Assembly: GCA_021774785.1 (NCBI GenBank)
Contig: JAJFIQ010000019.1
Coordinates: forward strand, 496,001 to 560,000
Reading direction: 5' to 3'
Length of the DNA stretch: 64,000 nt
Origin: Emcibacter sp.
GTDB taxonomy: Bacteria; Pseudomonadota; Alphaproteobacteria; Sphingomonadales; Emcibacteraceae
Made by a program: the position numbers and the translations under genes. Under the pieces are notes generated by a model. It was not told where the DNA came from, ran no database searches, and saw nothing but the letters and a program-made list of their open reading frames with translations. This document shows, one piece after another, positions 7,994 through 17,331 of the stretch. Within the stretch, counting starts at the first letter, position 1, and every line of letters starts with the position of its first letter.

Positions 7994-8308
7994 ATGCTCA
8001 TCACAACAACTGAAAATATTGCTCATAAAGAAATCATTGAAACCTTGGGTCTCGTTAGGGGTAGCACGGTACAGTCCAAGCATATTGGACGTGATATCAT
8101 GGCCAGTCTGAAGACAATCGTTGGTGGGGAATTGCGGGGTTATACAGAATTGCTTGAAGACGCCCGTGAACAGGCCCTTCTTCGCATGGAAGAAAATGCA
8201 AAATCAATGGGAGCCAATGCTGTAATTAATGTGCGTTTTACCACTTCAACTATTGCTGCCAATGCTTCTGAAATTCTCGCTTTTGGAACGGCTGTACAAA
8301 TGAAGTAG
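7994..8308 (+). CDS. YbjQ/UPF0145 family protein
   Basis: This 104-residue protein belongs to the YbjQ family of small pentamer-forming alpha/beta proteins of unknown role. Features are the N-terminal LITTTENIAHKEIIETLGLV, the core GELRGYTELLEDAREQALLRM and the strand-rich GANAVINVRFTTSTI. The start at 7994 is preferred over an in-frame ATG at 7967 because an AGAAAGGA Shine-Dalgarno lies directly before it and the family starts here. It is transcribed alone. Confidence 0.88.
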   Translation: MLITTTENIAHKEIIETLGLVRGSTVQSKHIGRDIMASLKTIVGGELRGYTELLEDAREQALLRMEENAKSMGANAVINVRFTTSTIAANASEILAFGTAVQMK

Positions 8309-8486
8309 GGAAAATACAAAGCCAGCGATTTAAGGCTGCCTCATGTAATTTTACGTTTATTTAGACTTAGTTTTCGACGAAATAACCCAATGACAATCGG
8401 AGAAAACCCGAGAATTTTGTAAATTGTTGCTATTGATGTAGACTTTGCAGTTGAGATTAAACGCTAATTTACTGAGTATGAGGTAA

Positions 8487-9155
8487 ATGAAAAAAATAAT
8501 ATCAATATTATATTTCTTTATTGGGCTTTGCTTTGTTGGTTCCCTGAGTACCAATGCCAAGTCGCTTGAGGCAAGTTTTATCGGAAATGAAGCCTTTCAG
8601 ATTACCGATGGAGACTATATTCTTCTTACTGATTTTCCCTATAGGTCAGGGGCCTATGGTTACATGAAGTATGAAATATATTTTCCTGATATTACCGGAA
8701 ATGTTTTTTCACTCATTACGCACAGGCATGAAGATCATTTTGATCCTTCTTTGTTTTCTGAACAAAACTGGAAAATTATCGGGCCAAAAGAGGTAACATT
8801 GTTGGTAGCGCAGGACAAACTTGTCAAATTTTCCAATGAAATAACAGTTGGTCCTATAAAGATCATGCCCAGAAAAACCATACACGCTAATACAGAGCAT
8901 TATTCTTATCTGGTAAACTGGCATGGGCGAGATTTATTTTTTTCGGGCGATACGGACGAAGTTCAGGCTCTAAAAGATTTACCAGAGCTGGATGCCTTGT
9001 TCATTACGCCTTGGTTTTATCGTATGGCAAAAAGTGCAAATGCGTTGCCGGATAGTAAAAAAATTATAATTTATCACCACAGAGAAAAGGATATCGTTCC
9101 CGATTGTTCCGGGTGCATAATTCCATTACAAAAAGACATCATTGATATTGAATAA
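8487..9155 (+). CDS. Exported MBL-fold metallohydrolase
   Basis: This 222-residue protein starts with a signal peptide (MKKIISILYFFIGLCFVGSL, cleavage near residue 25 after a TNAKS region). The mature part is a metallo-beta-lactamase fold of the short UlaG/YtxM-like type: the metal motif HRHEDHFD near residue 77, FFSGDTDE supplying a bridging Asp, and a late IIYHHREKD histidine. The substrate is unknown, and it lacks beta-lactamase-specific features. The location is inferred to be periplasmic. The GAGG before the ATG supports the start. A CxxC-like pair near the C terminus (DCSGCII) is unusual for the fold. Confidence 0.83.
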   Translation: MKKIISILYFFIGLCFVGSLSTNAKSLEASFIGNEAFQITDGDYILLTDFPYRSGAYGYMKYEIYFPDITGNVFSLITHRHEDHFDPSLFSEQNWKIIGPKEVTLLVAQDKLVKFSNEITVGPIKIMPRKTIHANTEHYSYLVNWHGRDLFFSGDTDEVQALKDLPELDALFITPWFYRMAKSANALPDSKKIIIYHHREKDIVPDCSGCIIPLQKDIIDIE

Positions 9156-9389
9156 TAGTATCATTTGTTTTGATTGGTCACAGACTAATAACAAGCCTTT
9201 TCAGCCAATATTTCCATTGCCAAATTCAGGTGAAATGAAGAGTCTCAATTGACCATAATCATTGCACTGTTACCCTTGCTATAGGCGACAGGATTTAGTA
9301 TAAAAAACCAGTAAATTTTACTCACTTAATTGGGCTGGAAAATCCCGGGTAAAATTATTGATTTATGTATATTATAAAGGGCCAATTCA

Positions 9390-12095
9390 TTGACCGAAAA
9401 CAGTATTCCTGATCTTCCCGATACAGGCATTTCAACTATCACTATCGAAGAGGAAATGAAGACCTCTTATCTTGATTATGCCATGAGTGTAATCGTATCC
9501 CGTGCACTTCCTGATGTTCGCGATGGTTTGAAACCGGTTCACCGCCGTATCCTGTATTCCATGTATGAGAATAACTATGACTGGACCAAACCATACCGCA
9601 AGTCTGCACGTATTGTTGGTGATGTTATGGGTAAATATCATCCGCATGGTGATAGTGCCATTTATGAAGCTATGGTTCGTATGTCACAGTCTTTTTCCTT
9701 GCGCTTGCCGTTAATTGATGGTCAGGGGAACTTTGGATCCATGGATGGTGATAAAGCGGCCGCCATGCGTTATACGGAAGCCCGCATGGATAAGGCAGCG
9801 GGTGGCCTCCTGGAAGATATTGACAAGAATACTGTAAATTTTCAGGCTAACTATGATGAATCAGAATCAGAGCCTATGGTTCTACCCGCCCGCTATCCTA
9901 ACCTGTTGATTAATGGTGCGGGTGGTATCGCGGTCGGCATGGCAACCAACATTCCCCCTCATAATCTGGGCGAGGTACTGGATGCCTGTTGTGCCTTTGT
10001 GGATAACCCGGAAATCACACTTGAAGAACTGGTGGAAATTGTACCGGGTCCGGACTTTCCAACTGGTGGACTGATTATGGGAACTGCGGGTGCGCGGTCA
10101 GCGCTGATGACTGGGCGCGGATCGGTCATTATGCGCGGCAAGACCCATTTTGAAGAAATTCGTCAGAATCGTGAAGCAATCGTTATTACCGAGGTTCCCT
10201 TTCAGGTGAATAAAGCCCGCATGATTGAACAGATTGCTGATCTTGTGCGCAACAAAAAGATTGAAGGAATTTCTGACATCCGTGATGAATCTGACCGGAC
10301 TGGCGTGCGGGTTGTGGTGGAGTTAAAGCGTGATGCGGTTGCCGATGTTATTCTTAACCAGCTATTCCGTTATTCACCTTTGCAGACCAGTTTTGGTGCC
10401 AATGTTCTTGCCCTGAATGGGGGCCGGCCTGAGGTCATGAATCTACATAATATTCTTGAATATTTTATCAAGTTTCGCGAAGAGGTCATTACCCGCCGTA
10501 CTAAATTCAAACTTACCAAAGCCCGTGACAGAGCACATATTTTGGTAGGACTGGTGATTGCGGTTAATAATCTGGACAAGATTGTTGCCATGATACGCAG
10601 CGCGCCTAATCCTGCAGAAGCCCGTGAAAAGCTGATGGCAGAAGGTTGGGATGCGGTTGACGTTCAGGGTTATATTGAGTTGATTAATGAACCGGGCCGG
10701 GAAGTTGTTGACGGAAAATACATGCTTTCCGAAAAACAGGTACGGGCCATTCTGGAATTGAAACTGCACCGCCTCACGGCACTCGGTCGGGATGATATTG
10801 GCAAAGAATTGAAAGGCCTGTCTGTGGAAATCGAGGATTATATCGATATTCTACGAAGTCGTGAACGCCTGTATGGTATTATGCGGGAAGAATTTGTTGA
10901 ATATCGAGAAGCCTTTGCCACTCCACGCCGATCAGAATTTGCCCTTGATGCTTTTGGTTTTGAGGATGAAGACCTGATTCAACGGGAAGATATGGTGGTG
11001 ACTGTTACCAATACTGGCTATATCAAGCGGGTGCCATTGACGACATACCGTGCCCAGCGTCGCGGCGGTAAGGGCAGGTCCGGTATGAGCACCAAGGATG
11101 AAGATTTTCTCCGTAATGTCTTCGTGTCCAATACCCACGTGCCAATACTGTTTTTCAGTAACTTCGGACAGGTCTATAAATTAAAAGTGTGGAAGCTACC
11201 CCTTGGTTCGCCCACCTCAAAAGGCAAAGCCCTGATCAATATCCTGCCGCTACAGCAGGGTGAAAATATATCCACAATTCTTCCTCTACCGGAAGATGAG
11301 GATAGCTGGGCAGAATTACATGCTATCTTTGCCACTAAAAAAGGTAATGTGCGACGAAATCTACTGTCCGATTTCTCTAATGTGAGGGCTAACGGCAAGA
11401 TAGCTATTCGCTTGTCGGAAGGCGATAGTTTGATCGGGGTTGCGGCCTGTGCAGAAGAAGACGATGTGCTAATGGCCGCAAAAGGCGGTAAATGTATCCG
11501 CTTTGCTGCGACTGCGGTGCGTTTGTTCAAGGGACGGAATTCTGACGGTGTGCGGGGCATACGCCTTGCGGATGGTGATGAGGTGGTCTCCATGTCCATA
11601 TTGCATAATGTGGAGGCCAGTACAGAAGAGCGTAGTGCTTATCTGAAATATGTGGCGGCAAACCGTCGGGGGGATAATCCTGATATGCCGGAAAATATGA
11701 CAGAAGAGCGAATAGCTTATATGCAGGAGAACGAGCAATTCATCTTGAGCATCACGGTAAATGGGTACGGCAAAAGGACATCTGCCTATGATTACCGCGT
11801 AATCGGACGGGGTGGCAAGGGAATGATTAATATTGAAACCTCAGAGCGTAATGGTTCGGTTATTGCCGCATTCCCCATAAATGACATGGATCAGTTGATG
11901 ATGGTAACAGATCAGGGACGACTAATCCGGGTTCCGGTTGGTGATGTTCGTGTTGCTGGTAGAAATACACAGGGCGTAACCTTATTCAAAGTTGGTGATG
12001 AAGAACAAATCGTTTCAGTTGAACGTGTTCAGGAGCCAGAATCCGATGATGCTGAAGATAAAGAAACAACCGAAACCAACCCGTCAGAGGAGTGA
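9390..12095 (+). CDS. gyrA: DNA gyrase subunit A
   Basis: GyrA is the breakage-reunion subunit of gyrase, which introduces negative supercoils with GyrB and ATP. The 901-residue protein has the winged-helix and tower core with the catalytic tyrosine in [10 protein letters not shown] (Tyr128). Its C-terminal beta-pinwheel carries the gyrase box QRRGGKG, which separates it from ParC. The start is a TTG with an AAAGGG sequence eight bases upstream; the N-terminal [20 protein letters not shown] is where GyrA normally begins. In the quinolone-determining region Ser89 (E. coli Ser83) is retained, while E. coli Asp87 is Glu93. It ends in an acidic tail. coaD follows after six bases. Confidence 0.97.
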   Translation: MTENSIPDLPDTGISTITIEEEMKTSYLDYAMSVIVSRALPDVRDGLKPVHRRILYSMYENNYDWTKPYRKSARIVGDVMGKYHPHGDSAIYEAMVRMSQSFSLRLPLIDGQGNFGSMDGDKAAAMRYTEARMDKAAGGLLEDIDKNTVNFQANYDESESEPMVLPARYPNLLINGAGGIAVGMATNIPPHNLGEVLDACCAFVDNPEITLEELVEIVPGPDFPTGGLIMGTAGARSALMTGRGSVIMRGKTHFEEIRQNREAIVITEVPFQVNKARMIEQIADLVRNKKIEGISDIRDESDRTGVRVVVELKRDAVADVILNQLFRYSPLQTSFGANVLALNGGRPEVMNLHNILEYFIKFREEVITRRTKFKLTKARDRAHILVGLVIAVNNLDKIVAMIRSAPNPAEAREKLMAEGWDAVDVQGYIELINEPGREVVDGKYMLSEKQVRAILELKLHRLTALGRDDIGKELKGLSVEIEDYIDILRSRERLYGIMREEFVEYREAFATPRRSEFALDAFGFEDEDLIQREDMVVTVTNTGYIKRVPLTTYRAQRRGGKGRSGMSTKDEDFLRNVFVSNTHVPILFFSNFGQVYKLKVWKLPLGSPTSKGKALINILPLQQGENISTILPLPEDEDSWAELHAIFATKKGNVRRNLLSDFSNVRANGKIAIRLSEGDSLIGVAACAEEDDVLMAAKGGKCIRFAATAVRLFKGRNSDGVRGIRLADGDEVVSMSILHNVEASTEERSAYLKYVAANRRGDNPDMPENMTEERIAYMQENEQFILSITVNGYGKRTSAYDYRVIGRGGKGMINIETSERNGSVIAAFPINDMDQLMMVTDQGRLIRVPVGDVRVAGRNTQGVTLFKVGDEEQIVSVERVQEPESDDAEDKETTETNPSEE

Positions 12096-12101
12096 TGTTT
12101 T

Positions 12102-12608
12102 ATGGCAAATAAAAGACGCATAGGTTTATATCCCGGTACTTTTGATCCCATAACACATGGACATATTGATATTATTGCTCGCAGTGCAAAGCTTGTTGAT
12201 CACCTTATTTTGGGTATATCGACAAATCCGTCAAAGACAGCACTATTCGACCTTGATGAGCGGGTGGAAATTGTGCGCCGTGAAACCGCCTTTATTGAGC
12301 GTGATACTGGTGTCAGTGTAGAGGTCAGACCTTTTAGTACTCTTCTGGTGACATTTGCCGGGGAAATTGGGGCCACGGCCATAATCCGGGGGCTGCGTGC
12401 GGTTTCTGACTTTGAATATGAGTTTCAAATGACGGCAATGAATTATAAGTTGAATTCTGACATTGAAACCATATTCCTTATGGCGGACCCGTCATTGCAA
12501 GCTATTGCCTCACGTCTGGTTAAGGAAATAGCACGTTTTGGCGGCGATATTTCTGCATTTGTACCAGATTCCGTCAAAGAAGATGTAAAAAATAAGTTAA
12601 ATATATAA
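12102..12608 (+). CDS. coaD: Phosphopantetheine adenylyltransferase
   Basis: CoaD transfers AMP from ATP to 4'-phosphopantetheine to give dephospho-CoA, the penultimate step of CoA synthesis. The 168-residue length is typical. The nucleotidyltransferase motif YPGTFDPITHGHIDII (HxGH type) lies near residue 9, the IIRGLRAVSDFEYE segment near 92 binds substrate, and an ISSRTxxVKE-like region appears as AIASRLVKEIARFGGD. It sits six bases after gyrA, a common alphaproteobacterial order, followed by cyclophilins, queA and tgt. Confidence 0.96.
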   Translation: MANKRRIGLYPGTFDPITHGHIDIIARSAKLVDHLILGISTNPSKTALFDLDERVEIVRRETAFIERDTGVSVEVRPFSTLLVTFAGEIGATAIIRGLRAVSDFEYEFQMTAMNYKLNSDIETIFLMADPSLQAIASRLVKEIARFGGDISAFVPDSVKEDVKNKLNI

Positions 12609-12622
12609 ATATGGAACCAATA

Positions 12623-13171
12623 ATGAGAATTTTCTTAAAGGCAGTGTTTGCCTTATTTTTAATGAATATACTGTCTTCCAATATAACATTGGCCGCAGAT
12701 TTGGAAAATACCCTTTATCTGGACTTGAAAGATGGTCGGGTAACGATTGATATGTATCCTGATGTTGCCCCCAAACATGTGGCCCGTATCAAGGAACTGG
12801 TACGACAGGGTTTTTATGATGGTTTGACTTTTCACCGGGTAATTCCGGGCTTTATGGCTCAGGGTGGTGATCCGTCTGGCAATGGTTCCGGTGGCAGTGG
12901 CCAGAGTATACAGGCTGAATTTTCTGATCTTACTCATCTGAAGGGGACCCTTTCAATGGCCCGGTCCAATGATCCTAACAGTGCTGATAGCCAGTTTTTC
13001 ATTGTCCTTGATGTGAGCGAGCATCTTGACGGTAATTATACAATTTGGGGGCGCGTGTCCGGTGGTATGAAATTTGTTGATCATATCAAGGAAGGTGTTT
13101 TCCCTGAATTGCAGGATCCCGATAAAATCATTAATATGCAGGTTGCTGCTGACGTAGAATTAAAGGAATAA
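12623..13171 (+). CDS. Periplasmic cyclophilin-type peptidyl-prolyl isomerase
   Basis: This enzyme speeds cis-trans isomerisation of prolyl bonds in exported proteins. An N-terminal signal peptide (MRIFLKAVFALFLMNILSS, then NITLAA) precedes a cyclophilin domain with [15 protein letters not shown] and ADSQFFI signatures. The start at 12623 is chosen because a GGA lies just upstream; an ATG at 12611 in the same frame would add four residues. The mature domain is very close to the next gene's product, so the two are tandem duplicates in which only this copy is exported. Five bases separate them. Confidence 0.92.
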   Translation: MRIFLKAVFALFLMNILSSNITLAADLENTLYLDLKDGRVTIDMYPDVAPKHVARIKELVRQGFYDGLTFHRVIPGFMAQGGDPSGNGSGGSGQSIQAEFSDLTHLKGTLSMARSNDPNSADSQFFIVLDVSEHLDGNYTIWGRVSGGMKFVDHIKEGVFPELQDPDKIINMQVAADVELKE

Positions 13172-13176
13172 TCAAA

Positions 13177-13635
13177 ATGGATTTAGAAAATACACTATAT
13201 CTTGACCTGAAAGATGGTCGGGTGACAATTGAACTTTACCCGGATGTGGCACCACAACATGTGGCACGCATAAAAGAACTTGCCCGGGAAGGTTTTTATG
13301 ATGGATTGAAATTCCATCGGGTAATTCCGGGCTTTATGGCTCAGGGTGGCGATCCTAAGGGTAATGGCACCGGTGGCAGTGGCCAGAATATATCCGCAGA
13401 ATTTTCTGATAAGCCTCATGTGCGTGGTACGGCTTCCATGGCCCGTTCTGCGATGCCTGATAGTGCAGACAGTCAGTTCTTCATCTGTTTTGATGCAGCA
13501 CCCCATCTGAACGGACAATATTCTGTGTGGGGGCAGGTCACGGAAGGCATGGAACATGTGGACGCCTTAAATCCCGGCGAAGGTGGCACTGATCCAGATG
13601 AAATTATCAAGATGCAGGTTGCTGCTGACGAATAA
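13177..13635 (+). CDS. Cytoplasmic cyclophilin-type peptidyl-prolyl isomerase
   Basis: This 152-residue cyclophilin has no signal peptide. It begins [11 protein letters not shown], exactly where the upstream paralog's mature part begins, and carries [25 protein letters not shown] and [10 protein letters not shown]. An AAAGGA lies before the ATG. It overlaps queA by one base (TAATG). The pair therefore provides one isomerase on each side of the inner membrane from a single operon. Divergence between copies is concentrated in the C-terminal half. Confidence 0.94.
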   Translation: MDLENTLYLDLKDGRVTIELYPDVAPQHVARIKELAREGFYDGLKFHRVIPGFMAQGGDPKGNGTGGSGQNISAEFSDKPHVRGTASMARSAMPDSADSQFFICFDAAPHLNGQYSVWGQVTEGMEHVDALNPGEGGTDPDEIIKMQVAADE

Positions 13636-14675
13636 TGAAAGTTGATCTTTTTGATTTTGAGCTTCCCAGAGAGCTCATTGCCTTACGCCCCGCTCCGAAA
13701 AGAGACGGGGCGCGGTTTCTTGTGGTAAAGGGCGATAGCAGACGGGACCGGAACGTTACTGACCTGAGTGATTACCTTGAATCTGGCGATGTGCTTGTTT
13801 TTAATGATACACGGGTTATTCCGGCACGGATGACCGGCAAGCGTCGTCTGGCCAAGATAGAAGTTACCCTCCATATGAATGATGGCGATGGTCTATGGAA
13901 AGCCTTCGCCCGTCCGGCCAAGAAATTAAAAGTGGATGATGTCATTGAATTTGCCGGCGGCCTTTCTGCGACAGTGACCCGCAAAGGTGAGGCGGGTGAG
14001 GTTTCATTACAGTTTGGTTGTGTGGGCGATGATTTACGGGCGGCCCTAGATGAGGCTGGTGTTATGCCATTACCGCCCTATATTGCATCACAGCGTCCGG
14101 TGGATGTACAGGATTTGACCGATTATCAGACCATATACAGCAAAAGAGAAGGTGCTGTCGCGGCCCCTACGGCGGGGCTACATTTCACGGATAGTTTACT
14201 GGATAATTTATCGGACAAAGGGATAAAATCCGTTCACATAACCCTTCATGTGGGGGCAGGGACTTTTCTTCCTGTAAAGGTGAATGATACCCGTGACCAC
14301 AAAATGCATTCTGAATGGGGTGAGATCAGCACGGAAGCGGCAAAGGTTATAAATCTTGCCCATGAGCAGGGGCATAGGGTTATTGCGGTTGGGACGACAT
14401 CGCTAAGGTTGTTGGAATCAGCAGTGGATGAAGTGGGTAGGGTGCAGCCATTTACCGATTCTACTGATATTTTTATCACCCCGGGTTATAAATTCCGTGC
14501 GGTAGATATGCTGATGACCAATTTTCATCTGCCCAAGTCAACGCTATTTATGTTGGTGAGTGCCTTTGCGGGTCAGGGACATATGAAAGCTGCCTACGCC
14601 CATGCTATTGAACAGGATTACCGTTTTTACTCTTACGGCGATAGCAGCCTGTTATTTCGAGAAGATTTATTATGA
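13635..14675 (+). CDS. queA: S-adenosylmethionine:tRNA ribosyltransferase-isomerase
   Basis: QueA converts 7-aminomethyl-7-deazaguanine in tRNA anticodons to epoxyqueuosine using the ribosyl group of SAM. The 346-residue protein starts [19 protein letters not shown], contains [26 protein letters not shown] and [13 protein letters not shown], and ends with a [16 protein letters not shown] segment, all family signatures. It overlaps the upstream cyclophilin by one base and tgt by four (ATGA), so queuosine genes are translated together. Confidence 0.97.
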   Translation: MKVDLFDFELPRELIALRPAPKRDGARFLVVKGDSRRDRNVTDLSDYLESGDVLVFNDTRVIPARMTGKRRLAKIEVTLHMNDGDGLWKAFARPAKKLKVDDVIEFAGGLSATVTRKGEAGEVSLQFGCVGDDLRAALDEAGVMPLPPYIASQRPVDVQDLTDYQTIYSKREGAVAAPTAGLHFTDSLLDNLSDKGIKSVHITLHVGAGTFLPVKVNDTRDHKMHSEWGEISTEAAKVINLAHEQGHRVIAVGTTSLRLLESAVDEVGRVQPFTDSTDIFITPGYKFRAVDMLMTNFHLPKSTLFMLVSAFAGQGHMKAAYAHAIEQDYRFYSYGDSSLLFREDLL

Positions 14676-15814
14676 CGAAACATTTTTCTTATGACATCAC
14701 GGGGACAGATGGCAATGCCAGAACTGGCATAATAAAAACCTGTCGTGGAGAGATCAGAACGCCGGCCTTTATGCCGGTAGGTACAGCCGCAACTGTGAAG
14801 GCCATGAAGCCGGAAACTGTACGGCATACAGGTGCGGATATACTGTTGGGTAATACCTACCATTTGATGTTGCGGCCAACGGCTGAACGGATTAACCGTC
14901 TGGGTGGGTTGCATAAATTTATGAATTGGGAACGGCCCATATTGACGGATTCCGGCGGTTTTCAGGTGATGTCACTGGCTAAACTGCGGAAGATCACTGA
15001 AGAGGGCGTTGCCTTTCAGTCTCACATTGACGGCTCAAAGCATATGCTGACCCCGGAAAGAAGTATGGAAATTCAGCGCTTGCTTGGCTCCAACATTGTC
15101 ATGGCCTTTGATGAATGTACGCCTTTCCCGGCAACAGAAGCAGAGACAGAAAAATCCATGCTTATGTCCATGCGTTGGGCTAAGCGTTCTTATGATGCTT
15201 TTCACGATGGTTCTGACCATGCGGAGAAAAATGCACTATTTGGTATTGTACAGGGCGGTGTATTTGAAAAATTACGCCGACACTCAGTGGATGCTCTCAA
15301 GGATATTGATTGTCAGGGCTATGCTGTGGGCGGGTTAGCGGTTGGTGAAGGTCAGGACATGATGTTTGAAGTACTGGATTATACCATGCCTCATATGCTT
15401 CAGCAAAAGCCACGCTACCTGATGGGGGTAGGCAAACCAGATGATATTGTCGGTGCTGTTGAGCGTGGCATTGATATGTTCGACTGCGTCCTGCCGTCGC
15501 GTTCAGGCCGGACGGGACAGGCCTTTACGCCGCGTGGCACGGTAAATATGAAAAATGCCCGCCATACGGACGACCCGCGACCTCTTGATGAAGATTGCTC
15601 CTGTTCAGCATGTAGTAATTATAGTCGGGCTTATTTGTCCCATTTGTTTCGTGGTAATGAACTTCTTGGTCTGATGCTGTTAACTGAACATAATCTAACA
15701 TATTATCAAGACCTTATGGCGGGTTTAAGAGATGCTGTAGCAACCCAAAATCTGGCTCAATTCGTGAAATACTTCCATCAGAAAAGGGCGCTCGGTGACA
15801 TTGAACCCTTGTGA
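14672..15814 (+). CDS. tgt: tRNA-guanine(34) transglycosylase
   Basis: Tgt swaps guanine 34 in GUN anticodons for preQ1, preceding the QueA reaction. The 380-residue length is standard. The nucleophile and base-binding segment is visible as [12 protein letters not shown], followed by GGLAVGEG and [12 protein letters not shown], and the zinc site [16 protein letters not shown] lies near residue 310. The ATGA overlap with queA couples translation. A run of eight T follows the stop with only a weak hairpin, before the first tRNA-Lys promoter. Confidence 0.97.
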   Translation: MTKHFSYDITGTDGNARTGIIKTCRGEIRTPAFMPVGTAATVKAMKPETVRHTGADILLGNTYHLMLRPTAERINRLGGLHKFMNWERPILTDSGGFQVMSLAKLRKITEEGVAFQSHIDGSKHMLTPERSMEIQRLLGSNIVMAFDECTPFPATEAETEKSMLMSMRWAKRSYDAFHDGSDHAEKNALFGIVQGGVFEKLRRHSVDALKDIDCQGYAVGGLAVGEGQDMMFEVLDYTMPHMLQQKPRYLMGVGKPDDIVGAVERGIDMFDCVLPSRSGRTGQAFTPRGTVNMKNARHTDDPRPLDEDCSCSACSNYSRAYLSHLFRGNELLGLMLLTEHNLTYYQDLMAGLRDAVATQNLAQFVKYFHQKRALGDIEPL

Positions 15815-15846
15815 TAGTTTTTTTTGGGAATAGTGCATAATTCCTG

Positions 15847-15875
15847 TTGACCAACAGCCAATAGAACACTATGTT
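15847..15875 (+). promoter_or_regulatory. Sigma-70 promoter of tRNA-Lys(TTT)
   Basis: TTGACC (15847-15852), a 17-bp spacer and TATGTT (15870-15875) lie 17 bases before the tRNA. The same two hexamers with the same spacing precede the second tRNA-Lys. Confidence 0.75.
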
Positions 15876-15892
15876 CCGCTCATCTTTTCGGA

Positions 15893-15968
15893 GGGCCCGT
15901 AGCTCAGCTGGTAGAGCAACTGACTTTTAATCAGTAGGTCACAGGTTCGAACCCTGTCGGGCTCACCA
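15893..15968 (+). tRNA. tRNA-Lys(TTT)
   Basis: The acceptor stem pairs GGGCCCG with CGGGCTC, with one G-U pair and encoded CCA. The anticodon arm ACTGA-CTTTTAA-TCAGT gives anticodon TTT (codons AAA/AAG). D arm AGCTCAGCTGGTAGAGC and T arm CAGGTTCGAACCCTG are intact. An intrinsic terminator follows at 15981. Confidence 0.97.
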
Positions 15969-15980
15969 AAAGGATTTAAA

Positions 15981-16013
15981 AAAACCGCTTCGCCAACTGG
16001 TCAAGCGGTTTTT
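15981..16013 (+). terminator. Rho-independent terminator after tRNA-Lys(TTT)
   Basis: AAAACCGCTT (15981-15990) pairs with AAGCGGTTTT (16003-16012) around a 12-base loop and ends in a T run. It separates the two tRNA-Lys transcription units. Confidence 0.88.
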
Positions 16014-16032
16014 CTGTATCTGCATATTCATA

Positions 16033-16061
16033 TTGACCACAGCCACTGAGGCCATTATGTT
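16033..16061 (+). promoter_or_regulatory. Sigma-70 promoter of tRNA-Lys(CTT)
   Basis: TTGACC (16033-16038), a 17-bp spacer and TATGTT (16056-16061) lie 20 bases before the second tRNA-Lys. Hexamers and spacing are identical to those of the first copy, and the spacer shares an ACAGCCA. Confidence 0.75.
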
Positions 16062-16081
16062 TTATTTTCCTCATATTGCGA

Positions 16082-16157
16082 GGGCCCGTAGCTCAGTTGG
16101 TAGAGCAGCTGACTCTTAATCAGCTTGTCACAGGTTCGAACCCTGTCGGGCTCACCA
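16082..16157 (+). tRNA. tRNA-Lys(CTT)
   Basis: Acceptor, D and T arms are nearly identical to the copy at 15893. The anticodon arm differs: GCTGA-CTCTTAA-TCAGC gives anticodon CTT for AAG codons. CCA is encoded. The convergent thioesterase gene ends eight bases downstream, and no terminator is visible in that gap. Confidence 0.97.
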
Positions 16158-16165
16158 CAATAAGA

Positions 16166-16555
16166 TCAATCACATTTTATCTTTTTCGGCCGATGATTTT
16201 CATCCAGTGCGACAAAAACAAAATCACCCTCTGTTACCTTGATTTCATTGTCGTGACCACGACGCAGGACGGTGACCTCAATATGCAGGGTGATGGATGT
16301 GGTACCGACCTTCACTATATCGGCATAGACGCTGAGCCAGTCACCGGGCAGGACAGGCTGATGGAAATTCAGGCCTTCAATGGCAACTGTTGCCACCGGA
16401 CCATCACAATAACGAATGGCCTCGCCGCCGCCAGCAAGATCCATTTGGGATAATATCCAGCCACCGAAAATATGCCCGTTGGCATTAAGGTCTGCATGCA
16501 TGGGAACAGTTCTCACCGCGGGTTGACGGTCATTGTATTTTTTAACGTTACTCAT
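16166..16555 (-). CDS. Acyl-CoA thioesterase, YciA-like hotdog fold
   Basis: This 129-residue single-hotdog enzyme hydrolyses acyl-CoA thioesters. The family motif NANGHIFGGWILSQMDLAGG, with its catalytic Asp, lies near residue 26-45. The C-terminal strands contain DWLSVYADIVKVGTTSITLHI, followed by a GDFVFVALDE segment. It fits the YciA/acyl-CoA hydrolase group of broad specificity. It is on the strand opposite the tRNAs and lies 24 bp downstream of the S24 repressor gene, so the two may be cotranscribed. Confidence 0.91.
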   Translation of the reverse strand: MSNVKKYNDRQPAVRTVPMHADLNANGHIFGGWILSQMDLAGGGEAIRYCDGPVATVAIEGLNFHQPVLPGDWLSVYADIVKVGTTSITLHIEVTVLRRGHDNEIKVTEGDFVFVALDENHRPKKIKCD

Positions 16556-16579
16556 TATAAGTCCTGTAATTTCAATTGG

Positions 16580-17275
16580 TTATATATTTCTACCCATCCA
16601 GATAACCCGCCCCAGAATATCCAGATCACTGGGCTGGCAACCGTCCCAGCTTTCATAAAATTTATTGTCGCTTTTGATGGTGCATAATTTTGTGACCGGA
16701 TTTAGGGAAATTCGCTTAACTAGAATCATATCGTCATTCCTCAAAACATATATGCCATCATTTTTAAGGGACGTCAGGGTCATATCTACCAGAATATGGT
16801 CACCGTCATATAATGTGGGGTTCATTGAATCACCAGATACAGTAATGACGGCCAAATCATCTGCCGTAGCGTTGGAGCTGCTTCTGATCCAGCTTTTCTT
16901 AAAAGCCAGTTTATTGGCAATATCATTATTTTCCACAACTGAACCAGCGCCAGCAGCGGCCTCAATATCATAAACATTGACCCGGATATATTCCGCCTCA
17001 AATTCTGTTTCCATAATTTCGGAATGATCCAGTCCGGGATTGGGAAAATCATCTGGAGAGCCAAAATAATCAATGGAAATATTGAAATGGGCGGTGATTT
17101 TTTCCATATCATCGTCCCGTAGGCATTTCGGTACGCCGCGCTTGATGAATTGCTGCATATAGGCATGATTTCTGCCGATTAATGCCGATACTGACGCATA
17201 ATCATCGCGAGAACTGGTACGGATGAGGTGGTCAAGCTTTTGTCTCAGCCTTGTATAGTATTTATTATAGTCCAT
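16580..17275 (-). CDS. LexA/CI-like transcriptional repressor with S24 peptidase domain
   Basis: This 231-residue regulator has an N-terminal helix-turn-helix region (VSALIGRNHAYMQQFIKRGV, residues 29-48) and a C-terminal S24 LexA-type domain. The catalytic serine is Ser150 in GDSMNPTL and the lysine is Lys187 in VKRI; their 37-residue spacing equals that of LexA. Candidate Ala-Gly cleavage sites lie in EAAAGAGS near residues 109-111. Such proteins self-cleave when RecA is active, but many alphaproteobacterial members sit outside prophages and regulate unknown targets. No phage gene is near. Two copies of a composite repeat flank and cover its start codon, suggesting autoregulation. Confidence 0.9.
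   Translation of the reverse strand: MDYNKYYTRLRQKLDHLIRTSSRDDYASVSALIGRNHAYMQQFIKRGVPKCLRDDDMEKITAHFNISIDYFGSPDDFPNPGLDHSEIMETEFEAEYIRVNVYDIEAAAGAGSVVENNDIANKLAFKKSWIRSSSNATADDLAVITVSGDSMNPTLYDGDHILVDMTLTSLKNDGIYVLRNDDMILVKRISLNPVTKLCTIKSDNKFYESWDGCQPSDLDILGRVIWMGRNI
17254..17273 (-). promoter_or_regulatory. Composite repeat overlapping S24 repressor start (site 2)
   Basis: Read on the minus strand this is GGACTATA, four bases, ATACTATA. It begins one base into the start codon's ATG and encodes the first residues (MDYNKYY). It matches the upstream site at 17308-17325 in inverted orientation. Confidence 0.45.
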
Positions 17276-17307
17276 TTTTTGTCCAAAAATATCTCAAAAA
17301 TAAAATA

Positions 17308-17325
17308 GGACTATATCATACTATA
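17308..17325 (+). promoter_or_regulatory. Composite repeat upstream of S24 repressor (site 1)
   Basis: Plus-strand GGACTATA, two bases, ATACTATA, followed by a further overlapping ACTATA. It lies 33 bp upstream of the repressor start codon and mirrors site 2, so the two form a large inverted repeat around the start. An operator role is inferred. Confidence 0.45.
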
Positions 17326-17331
17326 CTATAC

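Noticed and set aside
9156-9389. Promoter hexamers before gyrA
   Set aside because: TTGACC, TTGCAC and TATAGG occur, but no pair has acceptable 16-18 bp spacing, so I did not list a promoter. Nothing else is evident in this gap.
16580-17275. Prophage remnant suggested by the CI/LexA-like repressor
   Set aside because: Flanking genes are housekeeping and no integrase, structural phage gene or attachment repeat is seen.
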